Shown one piece after another: positions 33,078 to 42,026 of a stretch of DNA of 64,000 bases (within the stretch, counting starts at the first letter, position 1; each line of letters starts with the position of its first letter). The notes under the pieces were generated by a model. That model ran no database searches and was not told the origin of the DNA. It saw only the letters and a list, made by a program, of their open reading frames with translations. The DNA comes from Lentzea alba. Lineage in GTDB: Bacteria; Actinomycetota; Actinomycetes; Mycobacteriales; Pseudonocardiaceae. Both the position numbers and the translations under genes were made by a program. Location: assembly GCF_011067745.1 (NCBI RefSeq), contig NZ_JAAMPJ010000003.1, positions 434,001 through 498,000 of the forward strand. The letters run 5' to 3'.

Positions 33078-33971
33078 TCACGGCGCGGCGAGCGCGCTGC
33101 GGATCGACGCGATCAGCTCGTAGCTGCGACGACGGTCCGCGTGGTGGAAGACGGGCGTGGTGATCATCAGCTCCCCGGTGCCGGACTCGTCGAGCACCGC
33201 CTGGAGCTTGCGGGTGATCGTCTCCGGCCCGCCGACCAGCACACGGCCGTCGTCGGGCTGCGCGGTGACGTCGTGCGGGCTGGGCAACAGGATCCGGTTG
33301 CCCTCGTGACGGCTGCGCACCTTGGCCCGGATCGGCCCGGCCAGCCACTCGGCCCGGTCGTCGTCTTCCGCGCAGATCGCCGCCACGCTGACCAGCTCGG
33401 CACGGCAGTTCTGGTCAGGGCTGAGGTGCCGGGCGAACGCGAAGGGCACCCCCAGCTCGGCGGCCAGGCCCGCGGTGCCGGGGGAGGAGCCGAGCAGCCA
33501 CAGTTCCGGCACGTTGCCGCCCCGCACCGGCACGGCGGTCGTGTCCGCCGGGTCGAGCAGCGCTTGGAGCTCCTCCAACTGTTCGCGGTAGGGCCGGTCG
33601 GTGCGGCGGAGGGCGGAGACCACGTGCGGCGCTCCGCCCGGCGCCCGGCCGACACCGAGGTCGATCCGGCCGGGATGCAAGGCGGCGAGCGTGCCGAACT
33701 GCTCGGCCACCACGAGCGGCGGGTGGTTCGGCAGCAGCACGCCGCCGGATCCGACCCGCAGGCGTTCGGTGACGGACGCCAGGTGCCCGGCGAGGACGGC
33801 GGGGGAGGAGCTGGCGACCCCGCGCATGCCGTGGTGCTCCGGCACCCAGTACCGGTGAAATCCCAGCTCCTCCGCGAGTTCCGCGAGGTCGGTGGTGTCG
33901 ATCAGCGCCTGCCGCGGGGTCGAGCCCTGGACGATCGGAGACGCGTCCAGCACCGACAGCCGAATCCCCAT
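33078..33971 (-). CDS. LLM-class flavin-dependent oxidoreductase (luciferase-like)
   Basis: 297 residues from ATG 33971. It begins [19 protein letters not shown] and contains [20 protein letters not shown] and LGVGRAPGG, which place it in the bacterial-luciferase-like group often annotated as MsnO8-type. It oxidises a small organic molecule with FMNH2 and oxygen; substrate unknown. It follows the catC-pca genes on the same strand with a 10-base gap, so it could be read through from that operon. Confidence 0.88.
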   Translation of the reverse strand: MGIRLSVLDASPIVQGSTPRQALIDTTDLAELAEELGFHRYWVPEHHGMRGVASSSPAVLAGHLASVTERLRVGSGGVLLPNHPPLVVAEQFGTLAALHPGRIDLGVGRAPGGAPHVVSALRRTDRPYREQLEELQALLDPADTTAVPVRGGNVPELWLLGSSPGTAGLAAELGVPFAFARHLSPDQNCRAELVSVAAICAEDDDRAEWLAGPIRAKVRSRHEGNRILLPSPHDVTAQPDDGRVLVGGPETITRKLQAVLDESGTGELMITTPVFHHADRRRSYELIASIRSALAAP

Positions 33972-33981
33972 GCCGGCCAGA

Positions 33982-34608
33982 CTAGAGAATCTCGGCTTCC
34001 GTCCGTTCCCGCACGGTTTCCTCGGACACACCCGGTGCCAGTTCCACGAGCCGCAGACCGTCCGGCGTCACGTCGAACACGCCGAGATCGGTGATCACTA
34101 GATCGACGCACGCCTTGCCGGTCAACGGAAGCGTGCACTCGTCCAGGAGCTTCGGGCTGCCGTCCTTGGCGGTGTGCGTCATCACGACGATCACGCGGCG
34201 CGCGCCGTGCACGAGGTCCATCGCGCCGCCGATGCCGGTGACGAGCTTGCCGGGCACCGCCCAGTTCGCGAGATCACCCCGCGCCGACACCTGCATCGCG
34301 CCCAGCACCGCCACGTCGACGTGGCCACCGCGGATCATGCCGAACGACAGCGCCGAGTCGAAGAACGACGCGCCGGGCAGCGTGGTCACGGTCTCCTTGC
34401 CCGCGTTGATCAGGTCCGGGTCGACGGCCTCCGAGGTGGGGTAGGGGCCGACGCCGAGGATGCCGTTCTCGGACTCCAGCACCACCTCCACGCCCGGCGG
34501 CAGGTGGTTCGGGATCAGCGTCGGCACGCCGATGCCGAGGTTGACGTACTCGCCGTCACGCAGTTCGCGGGCCGCGCGGGCGGCCATCTCGTCACGACTC
34601 CAGGGCAT
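33982..34608 (-). CDS. pcaJ: 3-oxoadipate CoA-transferase subunit B
   Basis: 208 residues from ATG 34608. The catalytic glutamate is E47 in [13 protein letters not shown], the SENG motif of family I CoA-transferases; [19 protein letters not shown] is also typical. With subunit A it moves CoA from succinyl-CoA to 3-oxoadipate. The pathway assignment rests on the operon order catC-pcaF-pcaI-pcaJ; on sequence alone an acetoacetate (ScoB) enzyme would be an alternative. It overlaps pcaI by 17 bases. Confidence 0.85.
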   Translation of the reverse strand: MPWSRDEMAARAARELRDGEYVNLGIGVPTLIPNHLPPGVEVVLESENGILGVGPYPTSEAVDPDLINAGKETVTTLPGASFFDSALSFGMIRGGHVDVAVLGAMQVSARGDLANWAVPGKLVTGIGGAMDLVHGARRVIVVMTHTAKDGSPKLLDECTLPLTGKACVDLVITDLGVFDVTPDGLRLVELAPGVSEETVRERTEAEIL

Positions 34609-35353
34609 CGCGCACCGTCCTGAACTCCACGCTCTTGTCGGTCGCCTGCTCCGGCGACAGCTCCACGACCCGCTGCACGAAGATGCCCGGCAGGTGCACC
34701 TCGTCAGGATCGATGACGTCGACGAGCTCCTCGGCCTCGGCGATCGTGACGCGGCCCGCCATCGCGGCCAGCGGGTTGAAGTTGCGGGCCGACTTCTCGA
34801 ACACCAGGTTGCCGAACCGGTCCGCGCGAGCGGCCCGGACCAGCGCGAAGTCGGTGCGGATGCTGTGTTCCAGCACGTACTCGCGACCGTCGAACTCGCG
34901 CACCTCCTTGGGCGGCGAGGCGATCGCGACGGTGCCGTCCGGGTGGTAGCGCCACGGCAGGCCGCCGTCCGCGACGAGCGTGCCGACACCCGCCGGCGTG
35001 TAGAAGGCGGGGATGCCGGTGCCGCCCGCGCGCAGCCGTTCCGCGAGGGTGCCCTGGGGGATCAGCTCGACCTCGATCTCGCCCGCGAGGTACTGGCGGG
35101 CGAACTCCTTGTTCTGGCCGATGTACGAGCCGGTCACGCGCGCGATCCGGCCGGCCGAGAGCAGGACGGCGAGGCCCTGGTCCATCGCGCCGCAGTTGTT
35201 CGACACGATGCCGAGCGAGCCGACGCCCTTGTCGTACAGGGCGTTGATGAGCACCTTGGGCACGCCGCACAGGCCGAACCCGCCGACCGCGACGGTGGCG
35301 CCGTCGTCCACATCGGACACCGCTTCCGCCGCGGAGGCCACGACCTTGTTCAT
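34592..35353 (-). CDS. pcaI: 3-oxoadipate CoA-transferase subunit A
   Basis: 253 residues from ATG 35353. It has the subunit A landmarks [20 protein letters not shown] and [18 protein letters not shown], plus FVQRVVEL near the C-terminus. It forms the CoA-transferase with the next gene product in the lower beta-ketoadipate pathway. The start overlaps the thiolase stop (ATGA). An ScoA-type 3-oxoacid transferase cannot be excluded by sequence, but the neighbours favour 3-oxoadipate. Confidence 0.85.
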   Translation of the reverse strand: MNKVVASAAEAVSDVDDGATVAVGGFGLCGVPKVLINALYDKGVGSLGIVSNNCGAMDQGLAVLLSAGRIARVTGSYIGQNKEFARQYLAGEIEVELIPQGTLAERLRAGGTGIPAFYTPAGVGTLVADGGLPWRYHPDGTVAIASPPKEVREFDGREYVLEHSIRTDFALVRAARADRFGNLVFEKSARNFNPLAAMAGRVTIAEAEELVDVIDPDEVHLPGIFVQRVVELSPEQATDKSVEFRTVRDALES

Positions 35354-36468
35354 GAGACCCTCTCGAAGACCGCGGCGAGCCCCTGCCCGCCACCGATGCA
35401 CATCGTTTCCAGCGCGTACCGGCCGTCCCGCCGCTCCAGCTCGCGCAACATCGTCGCGAGAATCCGCGCACCGGTCGCCCCGACGGGGTGGCCCAGCGCG
35501 ATGCCGGAACCGTTGACGTTGAGCCGGTCGTGGTCCGTCAGACCCCACTCGCGGAGCACGGCGAGCACCTGCGCGGCGAACGCCTCGTTCAGCTCGATCA
35601 GGTCCATGTCGTCCAGCTTCAGGCCCGCGTTCCGCAACGCCCGCGCGGACGACGGCACCGGCCCGATGCCCATCCGCGCCGGTTCGACCCCTGCCGAAGC
35701 CCACGACACCAGGCGGGCCAACGGACGCAGGCCCAGTTCCGCAGCGCGTTCAGGATGGGTGACCACGCAGATCGCGGCGCCGTCGTTCTGCCCGCTCGCG
35801 TTCCCGGCGGTGACCGTGGCGCCGTCGACGTCCATGATCGTCTTCAACGACCCGAGCTTCTCCAGCGTCGAACCCGGCCGCGGGTGCTCGTCCGCCACGA
35901 AGTCACCGACCGGCACCAGCTCGTCCGCGAACCGGCCGCGGGCGGCAACCGCCCGTTCGTGGCTGCGCAGAGCCAGCTCGTCCTGTTCCGATCGCGAGAT
36001 GTCGTACTCGCGGCGCAGGTTCTCGGCGGTCTCCAGCATGCCGCCGGATACCGGGAAGTTGACGCCACCAGCGGAAACGCGGCCGCGCGCCAAAGCATCG
36101 GTGCCGGCGTTCGACATGCTTTCCACGCCACCTGCCAGCACGAGGTCCTGCGCACCGGTCTGCACGGCCATCGCCGCGTTGAGCACGGCCTGCAGCCCGG
36201 ACCCGCAGCGGCGGTCGAGCTGCACGCCCGGTACGCCGATTCCGAGACCCGCGTCCAGCGCCACGACCCGGCCGATCGCCGGCGCGTCCATCGTGGGGTA
36301 GCAGTGGCCGAGCACCAGATCGTCCACTGAGGACGGATCGAGACCGGTGCGGTTCATCAGCTCCCGCACGACGATCGCGCCCAGCTCCTGGGCGGTGTGA
36401 TCCTTCAGGGCACCGTTGTAGCGACCCACCGGGGTGCGGACGGGCTCGCAGATGACGGCGTCACGCAT
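35350..36468 (-). CDS. pcaF: 3-oxoadipyl-CoA thiolase
   Basis: 372 residues with the thiolase nucleophile C88 (LDRRCGSGLQAVLNA), H327 (ALGHPVGATGARI) and C357 (ETMCIGGGQGLA). It cleaves 3-oxoadipyl-CoA to succinyl-CoA and acetyl-CoA. It is somewhat shorter than the ~400-residue PcaF norm. Context (catC upstream, pcaI/pcaJ downstream, IclR regulator) supports the pathway; a generic acetyl-CoA acetyltransferase is the alternative. Confidence 0.85.
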   Translation of the reverse strand: MRDAVICEPVRTPVGRYNGALKDHTAQELGAIVVRELMNRTGLDPSSVDDLVLGHCYPTMDAPAIGRVVALDAGLGIGVPGVQLDRRCGSGLQAVLNAAMAVQTGAQDLVLAGGVESMSNAGTDALARGRVSAGGVNFPVSGGMLETAENLRREYDISRSEQDELALRSHERAVAARGRFADELVPVGDFVADEHPRPGSTLEKLGSLKTIMDVDGATVTAGNASGQNDGAAICVVTHPERAAELGLRPLARLVSWASAGVEPARMGIGPVPSSARALRNAGLKLDDMDLIELNEAFAAQVLAVLREWGLTDHDRLNVNGSGIALGHPVGATGARILATMLRELERRDGRYALETMCIGGGQGLAAVFERVS

Positions 36469-36489
36469 GAACTCTCCTTGTCTTGGGCG

Positions 36490-36777
36490 TCATGGCCGGG
36501 CCGCCAGGTCGGAGGGGTGTTGCGCCAGCGGCGTCACCTCGACCTCCGTGAACTCCCACAGCGGCAGCGAGGACAGGAACGCGTGCAGTTCGTCGTTGGA
36601 CGGCACGTCGAAGACGCCGATGTCGCTGTACTGCCCGACGACCCGCCACAGGTGCGGCCACACACCGAGTTTCTGCAGCTCCAGCTCCCGGTCCTGCTGC
36701 GCCGCGAGGAGTTCGGCGCGGCGGTTCGGGTCGAGGTCGTGAGGCAGGGAAACGTCCATCCGCACGTGGAAGAGCAC
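36490..36777 (-). CDS. catC: Muconolactone delta-isomerase
   Basis: 95 residues from GTG 36777 with SD AGGAGG at good spacing; the upstream GTG is less well placed. The sequence FHVRMDVSLPHDLDPNRRAE at the start, LQKLGVWPHLWRVVGQYSD and the conserved C-terminal LWEFTEVEVTPLAQHPSD are those of CatC, the decameric isomerase converting muconolactone to 3-oxoadipate enol-lactone. It is the first gene of the catC-pcaF-pcaI-pcaJ operon. catA, catB and pcaD are not in the window. Confidence 0.92.
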   Translation of the reverse strand: MLFHVRMDVSLPHDLDPNRRAELLAAQQDRELELQKLGVWPHLWRVVGQYSDIGVFDVPSNDELHAFLSSLPLWEFTEVEVTPLAQHPSDLAARP

Positions 36778-36884
36778 GGTCACCTCCTGGTGAAGTCCGC
36801 GACGGCCGTCCGGCAGCAGCGGGTTGTTGCGGTGACCCGGAATACCCACAGCCGCGGCGATTGAGTCCCATCTCCTGCTCTTCC

Positions 36885-36911
36885 TGTACGCTGTGCGTAC
36901 AATCTGTACGC
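36885..36911. promoter_or_regulatory. Three-half-site IclR/PcaU-type operator
   Basis: TGTACGC (36885-36891), its inverted copy GCGTACA (36895-36901) and a direct copy TGTACGC (36905-36911) start exactly ten bases apart. A perfect 7-3-7 palindrome plus an in-phase third site is the arrangement described for PcaU/PcaR of the IclR family. It lies between catC and the IclR-type gene. Confidence 0.82.
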
Positions 36912-36970
36912 GTTGCGGTTACATCAGAGTGCACCGGGCTTCGTGGTGCTGTCAACGGGAGGATGGGCCG

Positions 36971-37768
36971 ATGACGAGCGGTCCGGACGAGCGCGACTTC
37001 ATCCAGAGCATCGAGCGCGGGTTCGCGGTGCTGCTCGCGTTCGACGAGGAGCGGATCACCCCGAACCTCGCGGAGCTCGCCGCCGCCACCGGGTTGTCCC
37101 GTCCGGCCGTGCGCCGGATTCTCCTCACGCTGCAACGACTCGGGTACGTGCGCGCGAACGGGAGCAGGTGGTCGCTGACGCCTCGGGTGCTGAGCATCGG
37201 ACAGCACTACTCGGCGTCGAACGCGATGATCGAACTCGCGCATCCGCACCTGCTGGAGCTGTCCACGAAGACCGGTGAGTCGGCGTCGCTCGCGGCGCTG
37301 GACGGACGTGACGCGGTCTACGTCGCCCGCGTGCCGGTGCGGCGGATCATGAGCATCAACGTGTCGATCGGCACCCGCATCCCGGCGTTCGCGTCGTCGA
37401 TGGGGCGGGTGCTGCTGGCCTGGGCACCGGACGTCGTGATCGAGGAGATCATCGCGGCCGGGCTGCCCGCCCTGACCCGGCACACGGTCACCGACGCCGA
37501 CGCGCTGCGCGGCGTGCTGGCGCAGGTTCGCTCGGACGGGTGGTCGATCGTCGCGGAGGAACTGGAGATCGGGCTGCTCTCGGTGTCCGCGCCGGTCCGC
37601 GACCGGTCCGGCGAGGTGGTGGCGGCGCTCGCGTCCTCCACCTCCGTCGGTCGATCAACTGTTGAGGCGATCAGGAGTGATGTGGTGCCATTGCTGCTCG
37701 ACGCCGCAGCACGGATCAGCGCCGATCTGGGCCACCGGAGCCCAGCGCGGCGAGAGGGCTTCCACTGA
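36971..37768 (+). CDS. IclR-family regulator of the beta-ketoadipate genes (PcaR/PcaU-like)
   Basis: 265 residues; ATG at 36971 preceded by GGGAGG. The N-terminal winged helix reads FIQSIERGFAVLLAF, LAELAAATGLSRPAVRRILL. The C-terminal effector domain has VSIGTRIPAFASSMGRVLLA and ELEIGLLSVSAPVRDRSGEV. Sequence pattern and its position opposite catC-pcaF-pcaI-pcaJ, with a PcaU-type operator between, suggest an activator responding to 3-oxoadipate or protocatechuate. Confidence 0.88.
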   Translation: MTSGPDERDFIQSIERGFAVLLAFDEERITPNLAELAAATGLSRPAVRRILLTLQRLGYVRANGSRWSLTPRVLSIGQHYSASNAMIELAHPHLLELSTKTGESASLAALDGRDAVYVARVPVRRIMSINVSIGTRIPAFASSMGRVLLAWAPDVVIEEIIAAGLPALTRHTVTDADALRGVLAQVRSDGWSIVAEELEIGLLSVSAPVRDRSGEVVAALASSTSVGRSTVEAIRSDVVPLLLDAAARISADLGHRSPARREGFH

Positions 37769-37778
37769 CGGAGGACAC

Positions 37779-39086
37779 ATGTCCGCTCGGCCGCGGGTCC
37801 TGGTGATCGGTACCGGGTTCGCCGGATTCCACTGTCTGCGCAAGCTGGAACGCACACTCACCGAGGACACGGCCGAGATCGTCGCGATCAACCCCGCCGA
37901 CTACATGCTCTACATCCCGCTGTTGCCCGAGGTCTCCGGCGGCGTGCTCGACCCGCGCCGGGTCGCGGTGCCGCTGCGGAACACCCTGAAGCGCACCAAA
38001 GTCGTGCTGGGCGCGGCGACCGGGATCTCGTTGGCGCAGAAGTGCGTGCAGGTGATGGACGTCGAGGGCCGGTCCCGTTCGCTCTCCTACGACCGCCTGC
38101 TGATCGCGTCCGGCAGCGTCACCCGGCTGCTGTCGATCCCCGGCGTCGCCGAGCACGCGAAGGGCTTCCGGACCGTCGCCGAGGCGATCCACCTGCGCGA
38201 CCACGTGTTGCGGCAACTGGAGCTCGCCGACCAGTCCGACGACCCGGAGGAACGCCGCGCGCGGTGCACGTTCGTGGTGGTGGGCGCCGGCTACACGGGC
38301 ACCGAAGTGCTCGCGCAGACGCAGTTGCTCACGCAGGACGCCTGGCGCCACCTGCCGGGCCTTCGCGACGTGCCACCGCGGTGGATCCTCGTCGACGTCG
38401 CGCCACGGGTGCTGCCGGGCCTGGACCCGCGGCTGTCCGGCCCGACGCAGAAGGTCCTGGAGAGGCGGGGCGCCGAGGTCAGGCTGGAGACCAGCCTCAA
38501 GGACATGACCGACACGTGCGCGCGGCTCTCTGACGGCACCGAGATCCAGACACGCACAGTCGTGTGGTGTGTGGGCGTGCGACCGGACCCGTTGGTCAGC
38601 ACGTTGAAGATGCCCGCCACCAACGGCCGTATCGACACCGACACGCACTTGAAGGTGTGCGAGAACGTGTGGGCCGCCGGTGACGCGGCCGCCGTGCCGG
38701 ACCTGGTGCGGCCGGGCGAGATCACCGCCATGACCGCCCAGCACGCCGAACGGCAGGGCCGGGTCGCGGCGATCAACATCGCGGCGTCGCTCGGGCACGG
38801 CACCGCCCGCGAGTACAAGCACAAGGACCTGGGCTTCGTGGTCGACCTCGGCGGCTGGCAGGCGGTCGCGAACCCGCTGGGCGTGCCGCTGACCAGCCTG
38901 CCGGCCAAGGCCGTGACGCGCGGCTACCACCTGATGGACCTGCCGTACGGGCGGTTCCGGACGGCCGCGAACTGGATCACCGAACTGGGCGGCGGCCGGC
39001 AGATCACGCACTTCGGGGTGGTGCCGGACATGGGCATCAGCCTGGCCAGGGCGGACCTGCCACCGAACGCCGCCGGAACCGGTTAG
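37779..39086 (+). CDS. NDH-2-like FAD/NAD(P)-dependent dehydrogenase
   Basis: 435 residues; ATG at 37779 with SD GGAGG, just after the IclR gene. FAD motif VLVIGTGFAGFHCLRKL, NAD motif FVVVGAGYTGTEVLA and the second FAD-contact element VWAAGDAAAVPDL are in the order of type II NADH:quinone dehydrogenases. No transmembrane helix is visible, so membrane attachment would be peripheral. It probably oxidises NADH with a quinone. Its link to aromatic catabolism may be only positional. Confidence 0.85.
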   Translation: MSARPRVLVIGTGFAGFHCLRKLERTLTEDTAEIVAINPADYMLYIPLLPEVSGGVLDPRRVAVPLRNTLKRTKVVLGAATGISLAQKCVQVMDVEGRSRSLSYDRLLIASGSVTRLLSIPGVAEHAKGFRTVAEAIHLRDHVLRQLELADQSDDPEERRARCTFVVVGAGYTGTEVLAQTQLLTQDAWRHLPGLRDVPPRWILVDVAPRVLPGLDPRLSGPTQKVLERRGAEVRLETSLKDMTDTCARLSDGTEIQTRTVVWCVGVRPDPLVSTLKMPATNGRIDTDTHLKVCENVWAAGDAAAVPDLVRPGEITAMTAQHAERQGRVAAINIAASLGHGTAREYKHKDLGFVVDLGGWQAVANPLGVPLTSLPAKAVTRGYHLMDLPYGRFRTAANWITELGGGRQITHFGVVPDMGISLARADLPPNAAGTG

Positions 39087-39589
39087 GCCCCGGTGACGCC
39101 GTCGATGCCCTCGCGCAGGAAGTCCGCGTGGCCGTTGTGCCGCGCGTACTCGTGGCACAGGTGGTGCATGACCAAGCGCAACGACACCTGCTCGCCCCAC
39201 CTCGGCTGGTAGCCCGTCACGTCGAGCGACTCGGCCTCGCGCTCGATCTTGCGCGCGTGCTCGACCTCGTTCTGCCACGCCTCGAACGCCTCGGCGCGGC
39301 TCGAACCCGAGGCGTCGTAGGCCACCTGGTAGTCGTTGTCGTCCGACCACACCAACGGGATGTCTTCGCCGTTGATGACCTTGCGGAACCAAGTGCGCTC
39401 GACCTCGGCCATGTGCCGCACCAGGCCGAGCAACGTCAGCGTGGACGGGGGCATCGAGCGCCGGCGCAGGTCGTCGTCGGACAGGCCTTCGCACTTCATC
39501 GCGAGGGTGGCGCGATGGAAGTCGAGGAACGTGCGCAGGGTTTCGCGCTCGTCGCCCTGCATCGGCGGGCTGGGGCGTTCGGTGGTCAC
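39083..39589 (-). CDS. DinB-superfamily protein, DUF664 type
   Basis: 168 residues. The metal-site histidines are in LLGLVRHMAEVERTWF and LRLVMHHLCHEYARHNGHAD, with RHNGH the recognisable DUF664 end motif. Such proteins are related to mycothiol-dependent enzymes in actinomycetes. The reaction is unknown. It overlaps the 3' end of the NDH-2-like gene by four bases. Confidence 0.87.
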   Translation of the reverse strand: MTTERPSPPMQGDERETLRTFLDFHRATLAMKCEGLSDDDLRRRSMPPSTLTLLGLVRHMAEVERTWFRKVINGEDIPLVWSDDNDYQVAYDASGSSRAEAFEAWQNEVEHARKIEREAESLDVTGYQPRWGEQVSLRLVMHHLCHEYARHNGHADFLREGIDGVTGA

Positions 39590-39618
39590 GCGGCCAGTCT
39601 GGGCGCCAGGATGATCTC

Positions 39619-40131
39619 GTGCACCCGGAATTGGTTTTGTTCGATGAAGACCTGCGCGGGCCGGTGGTCCGGTTCCTCACCGACCAGGTCACCGGCGATG
39701 AGGCCAAAGCGCACGATCACCTGGCGGACCACGCGTCCGGCGGGGGATCCAGCTTCGTGGCGGTCCAGGACGAGGTCGTGGGCATCGTCACCGTGCGCTG
39801 GCGGTCGAACAACCCGGCCCTCGGCGGCATCCCGCTGGTCCACCAGATCTCCGTGGCAGCGGAGCACCGCGGTGATGGCATCGCCACCAGGCTGATGGAC
39901 GCGGCCGAGAACCTCGCCCGCGCCAAGGGCCACCCGAGGATCGGCATCACCGTGGGCCTGTTCGCCGAGTACGGCCCGGCCCAGCGGATGTACGCCCGGC
40001 GCGGCTACGTCCCGGACGGGCGCGGGGTGTGCCGCGGCGCGACACCGGTCCGGGAGGGTGAGACCGTCACCGTGGATCACGGGTTGCTGCTGTGGCTGAT
40101 CAAGGACCTCGACGTGCCGGGCGACACATGA
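39619..40131 (+). CDS. GNAT-family N-acetyltransferase
   Basis: 170 residues from GTG 39619. The acetyl-CoA loop is EHRGDGIATRLMDAAENLAR (R/Q-x-x-G-x-G/A), preceded by IPLVHQISVAAEH and followed by GPAQRMYARRGYVPDG, the canonical GNAT layout. Substrate unknown. It is divergent from the DUF664 gene and lies just before an ECF41 sigma factor gene. Confidence 0.85.
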   Translation: MHPELVLFDEDLRGPVVRFLTDQVTGDEAKAHDHLADHASGGGSSFVAVQDEVVGIVTVRWRSNNPALGGIPLVHQISVAAEHRGDGIATRLMDAAENLARAKGHPRIGITVGLFAEYGPAQRMYARRGYVPDGRGVCRGATPVREGETVTVDHGLLLWLIKDLDVPGDT

Positions 40132-40183
40132 CCTGCCCGCCCGCAACAGCGCTAGCGTGGCGGTGGAAGAGGGGAGCGGTCCG

Positions 40184-41050
40184 ATGACGCAGCAGCTCGA
40201 CGAGGCCGAGTCGGCGTTCGCGGCGGCCCGGCCGAGACTGTTCGGCATCGCCTACCGCATGACCGGCAGCGTGGCCGACGCCGAGGACCTGGTGCAGGAG
40301 GTCTGGTTGCGCTGGCAGCTCGCGGACCGCGCCGCCGTGCTCAACCCCGAGGCCTACCTGGCGACGGCCATCACCCGGCTCGCGATCAACGAGTCGCAGA
40401 CCGCGCGGGCCCGCCGCGAAACCTACGTCGGGCCGTGGCTGCCGGAGCCGGTGGACACGAGCTCGGACCCGCAGGTCGGGGCCGAGCAGGGCGCGGTGCT
40501 GGAACTCGCGGTGCTGATGCTGCTGGAGAAGCTGACGCCGACCGAACGGGCCGCGTACGTGTTGCGCGAGGCGTTCGACTACCCCTACCGGGAGATCGCC
40601 GAGATCGTGCAGACCAGCGAGGTCGCGACCCGGCAGCTGGTCAGCCGGGCGCGCAAGCACCTCGCGGACGAGCGCAGGGCGCCCGTCGAGAAGGCTGATC
40701 AGCGCAAGCTCCTCGAAGCGTTCGTGGCGGCGGCACAGGCGGGAGACCTGGCCGGGCTGGAGAAGCTGTTCGCGCAGGACGTCGTGAGCTGGTCCGACAG
40801 CAACGGCGCGATCAGGGCGGCGGGGCGTCCGCTGTTCGGGGCGCAGAGCCTGGCGAAGATCATCTCGGGCTGGGCGCCGTCGTTCTGGGCCGGGGCGGAG
40901 GCGTCGTTCGTCGAGGCGAACGGGCTCACCGCGGTCCGGTTGCGCAAGGACGACGGCACCTACGCGGTGATCACCGTGAGCGCCTCCGAGGAGGGCATCG
41001 ACCAGGTGTTGTGGCTGGTCAACCCCGAGAAGCTCAAGGCGTTTCAGTAG
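40184..41050 (+). CDS. ECF41-group RNA polymerase sigma factor (SigJ-like) with SnoaL-type extension
   Basis: 288 residues; ATG at 40184 with SD GAGGGGAG. Region 2: FGIAYRMTGSVADAEDLVQE. Region 4: LTPTERAAYVLREAFDYPYR, VATRQLVSRARKHL. Residues ~180-288 form the SnoaL-like C-terminal domain (LLEAFVAAAQAGDLAGLEKLF..DVVSWSD), which replaces an anti-sigma factor. The downstream NAD-binding gene carries an ECF41-type -35, matching the known pairing with COE (carboxymuconolactone decarboxylase/oxidoreductase/epimerase) genes. No ECF41-type promoter is evident before the sigma gene itself. Confidence 0.93.
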   Translation: MTQQLDEAESAFAAARPRLFGIAYRMTGSVADAEDLVQEVWLRWQLADRAAVLNPEAYLATAITRLAINESQTARARRETYVGPWLPEPVDTSSDPQVGAEQGAVLELAVLMLLEKLTPTERAAYVLREAFDYPYREIAEIVQTSEVATRQLVSRARKHLADERRAPVEKADQRKLLEAFVAAAQAGDLAGLEKLFAQDVVSWSDSNGAIRAAGRPLFGAQSLAKIISGWAPSFWAGAEASFVEANGLTAVRLRKDDGTYAVITVSASEEGIDQVLWLVNPEKLKAFQ

Positions 41051-41053
41051 GTC

Positions 41054-41080
41054 TGTCACAACCGCGGGGGCTGTCCTGTC
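41054..41080 (+). promoter_or_regulatory. ECF41-type promoter
   Basis: A -35 TGTCACA (41054-41060) is followed after 16 bases by a -10-like TGTC (41077-41080; CGTC would be the consensus). It is between the ECF41 sigma gene and the NAD-binding gene, the usual target position. The -35 matches the published ECF41 element exactly. Confidence 0.65.
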
Positions 41081-41131
41081 TTAGCTCGTGAACACCCGCA
41101 CTCCGGCGGGGACCACGAGAGGGACGGACCC

Positions 41132-41878
41132 ATGAGGATCGTTGTCATCGGCGGCACCGGGTTGATCGGCAGCCAGGTCGTGAAGCGGCTCGGTGAGCAC
41201 GGCCACGACGCCGTGCCCGCGTCTCCGAACAGCGGCGTGAACACGGTGACCGGTGAGGGCGTCAAGGAGGTCCTGCAGGGCGCCGACGTGCTCGTCGACG
41301 TGTCCAACTCGCCGTCGTTCGCCGACGACGACGTGATGAACTTCTTCACCGCCGCGACGACCAACCTGACCCAGGCCGCCAAGGAGGCCGGCGTCGGCCA
41401 CTACGTCGCGCTGTCGATCGTCGGCACGGACGAACTGCCCGAGTCCGGCTACCTGCGCGCGAAAGCGGCGCAGGAGAAGCTCATCGAGGAATCGGGCCTC
41501 ACGTACTCGATCATCCGCGCCACCCAGTTCTTCGAGTTCGCGGGCGCCATCGCGAACTCGGCCGAGGTGGACGGCGCCGTGCACCTCCCGCACGGTGGCG
41601 TGCAGCCGATCGCGGCCTCGGACGTCGCCGCGGTCGTCGGCCGGACGGCGGCGACCGAGCCGGTCGGCGGCGTGCTGGAGATCGGCGGGCCGGAGGAGCT
41701 CACCATGGACGGGTGGATCCGCACGGTTCTCAGGCAGCGCAACGACTCTCGTGAGGTCATCGGTGACCCGCAGGCCAAGTACTTCGGCACGTTCCTGACC
41801 GGCAAGCAGCTCGTGCCGAACGCGGGCGCGCAGCTGCAGCCGACGAGCCTGCGGGACTGGCTGGCCGCCGGCAACTGA
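41132..41878 (+). CDS. NAD(P)-binding epimerase/oxidoreductase, ECF41 target (COE partner)
   Basis: 248 residues; ATG after SD GAGAGGGAC. Rossmann motif IVVIGGTGLIGSQVVKRL, then VDVSNSPSFADDDVMNFF and YLRAKAAQEKLIEESGLTYS. It is an atypical SDR of the NmrA/SDR_a5 type. ECF41 sigma factors characteristically control one such gene, and an ECF41-type promoter precedes it. Its substrate is unknown. A perfect terminator hairpin follows. Confidence 0.88.
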   Translation: MRIVVIGGTGLIGSQVVKRLGEHGHDAVPASPNSGVNTVTGEGVKEVLQGADVLVDVSNSPSFADDDVMNFFTAATTNLTQAAKEAGVGHYVALSIVGTDELPESGYLRAKAAQEKLIEESGLTYSIIRATQFFEFAGAIANSAEVDGAVHLPHGGVQPIAASDVAAVVGRTAATEPVGGVLEIGGPEELTMDGWIRTVLRQRNDSREVIGDPQAKYFGTFLTGKQLVPNAGAQLQPTSLRDWLAAGN

Positions 41879-41885
41879 AGGTCCA

Positions 41886-41918
41886 CAGTGGACGGGCTTC
41901 GGAATGGCCCGTCCACTG
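41886..41918 (+). terminator. Hairpin terminator after the ECF41 target gene
   Basis: Perfect 12-bp stem CAGTGGACGGGC (41886-41897) / GCCCGTCCACTG (41907-41918) with a nine-base loop, eight bases after the stop codon. Confidence 0.82.
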
Positions 41919-42026
41919 GTGCGCGCTCGGTCACATCTGCTGACAAGGGCTGATCAACCCTTACGTTGATGATCTCCCCGCTGTTACGGTCGACGCAGGG
42001 TGACTCACAGATTCTGGGGGGACGAG

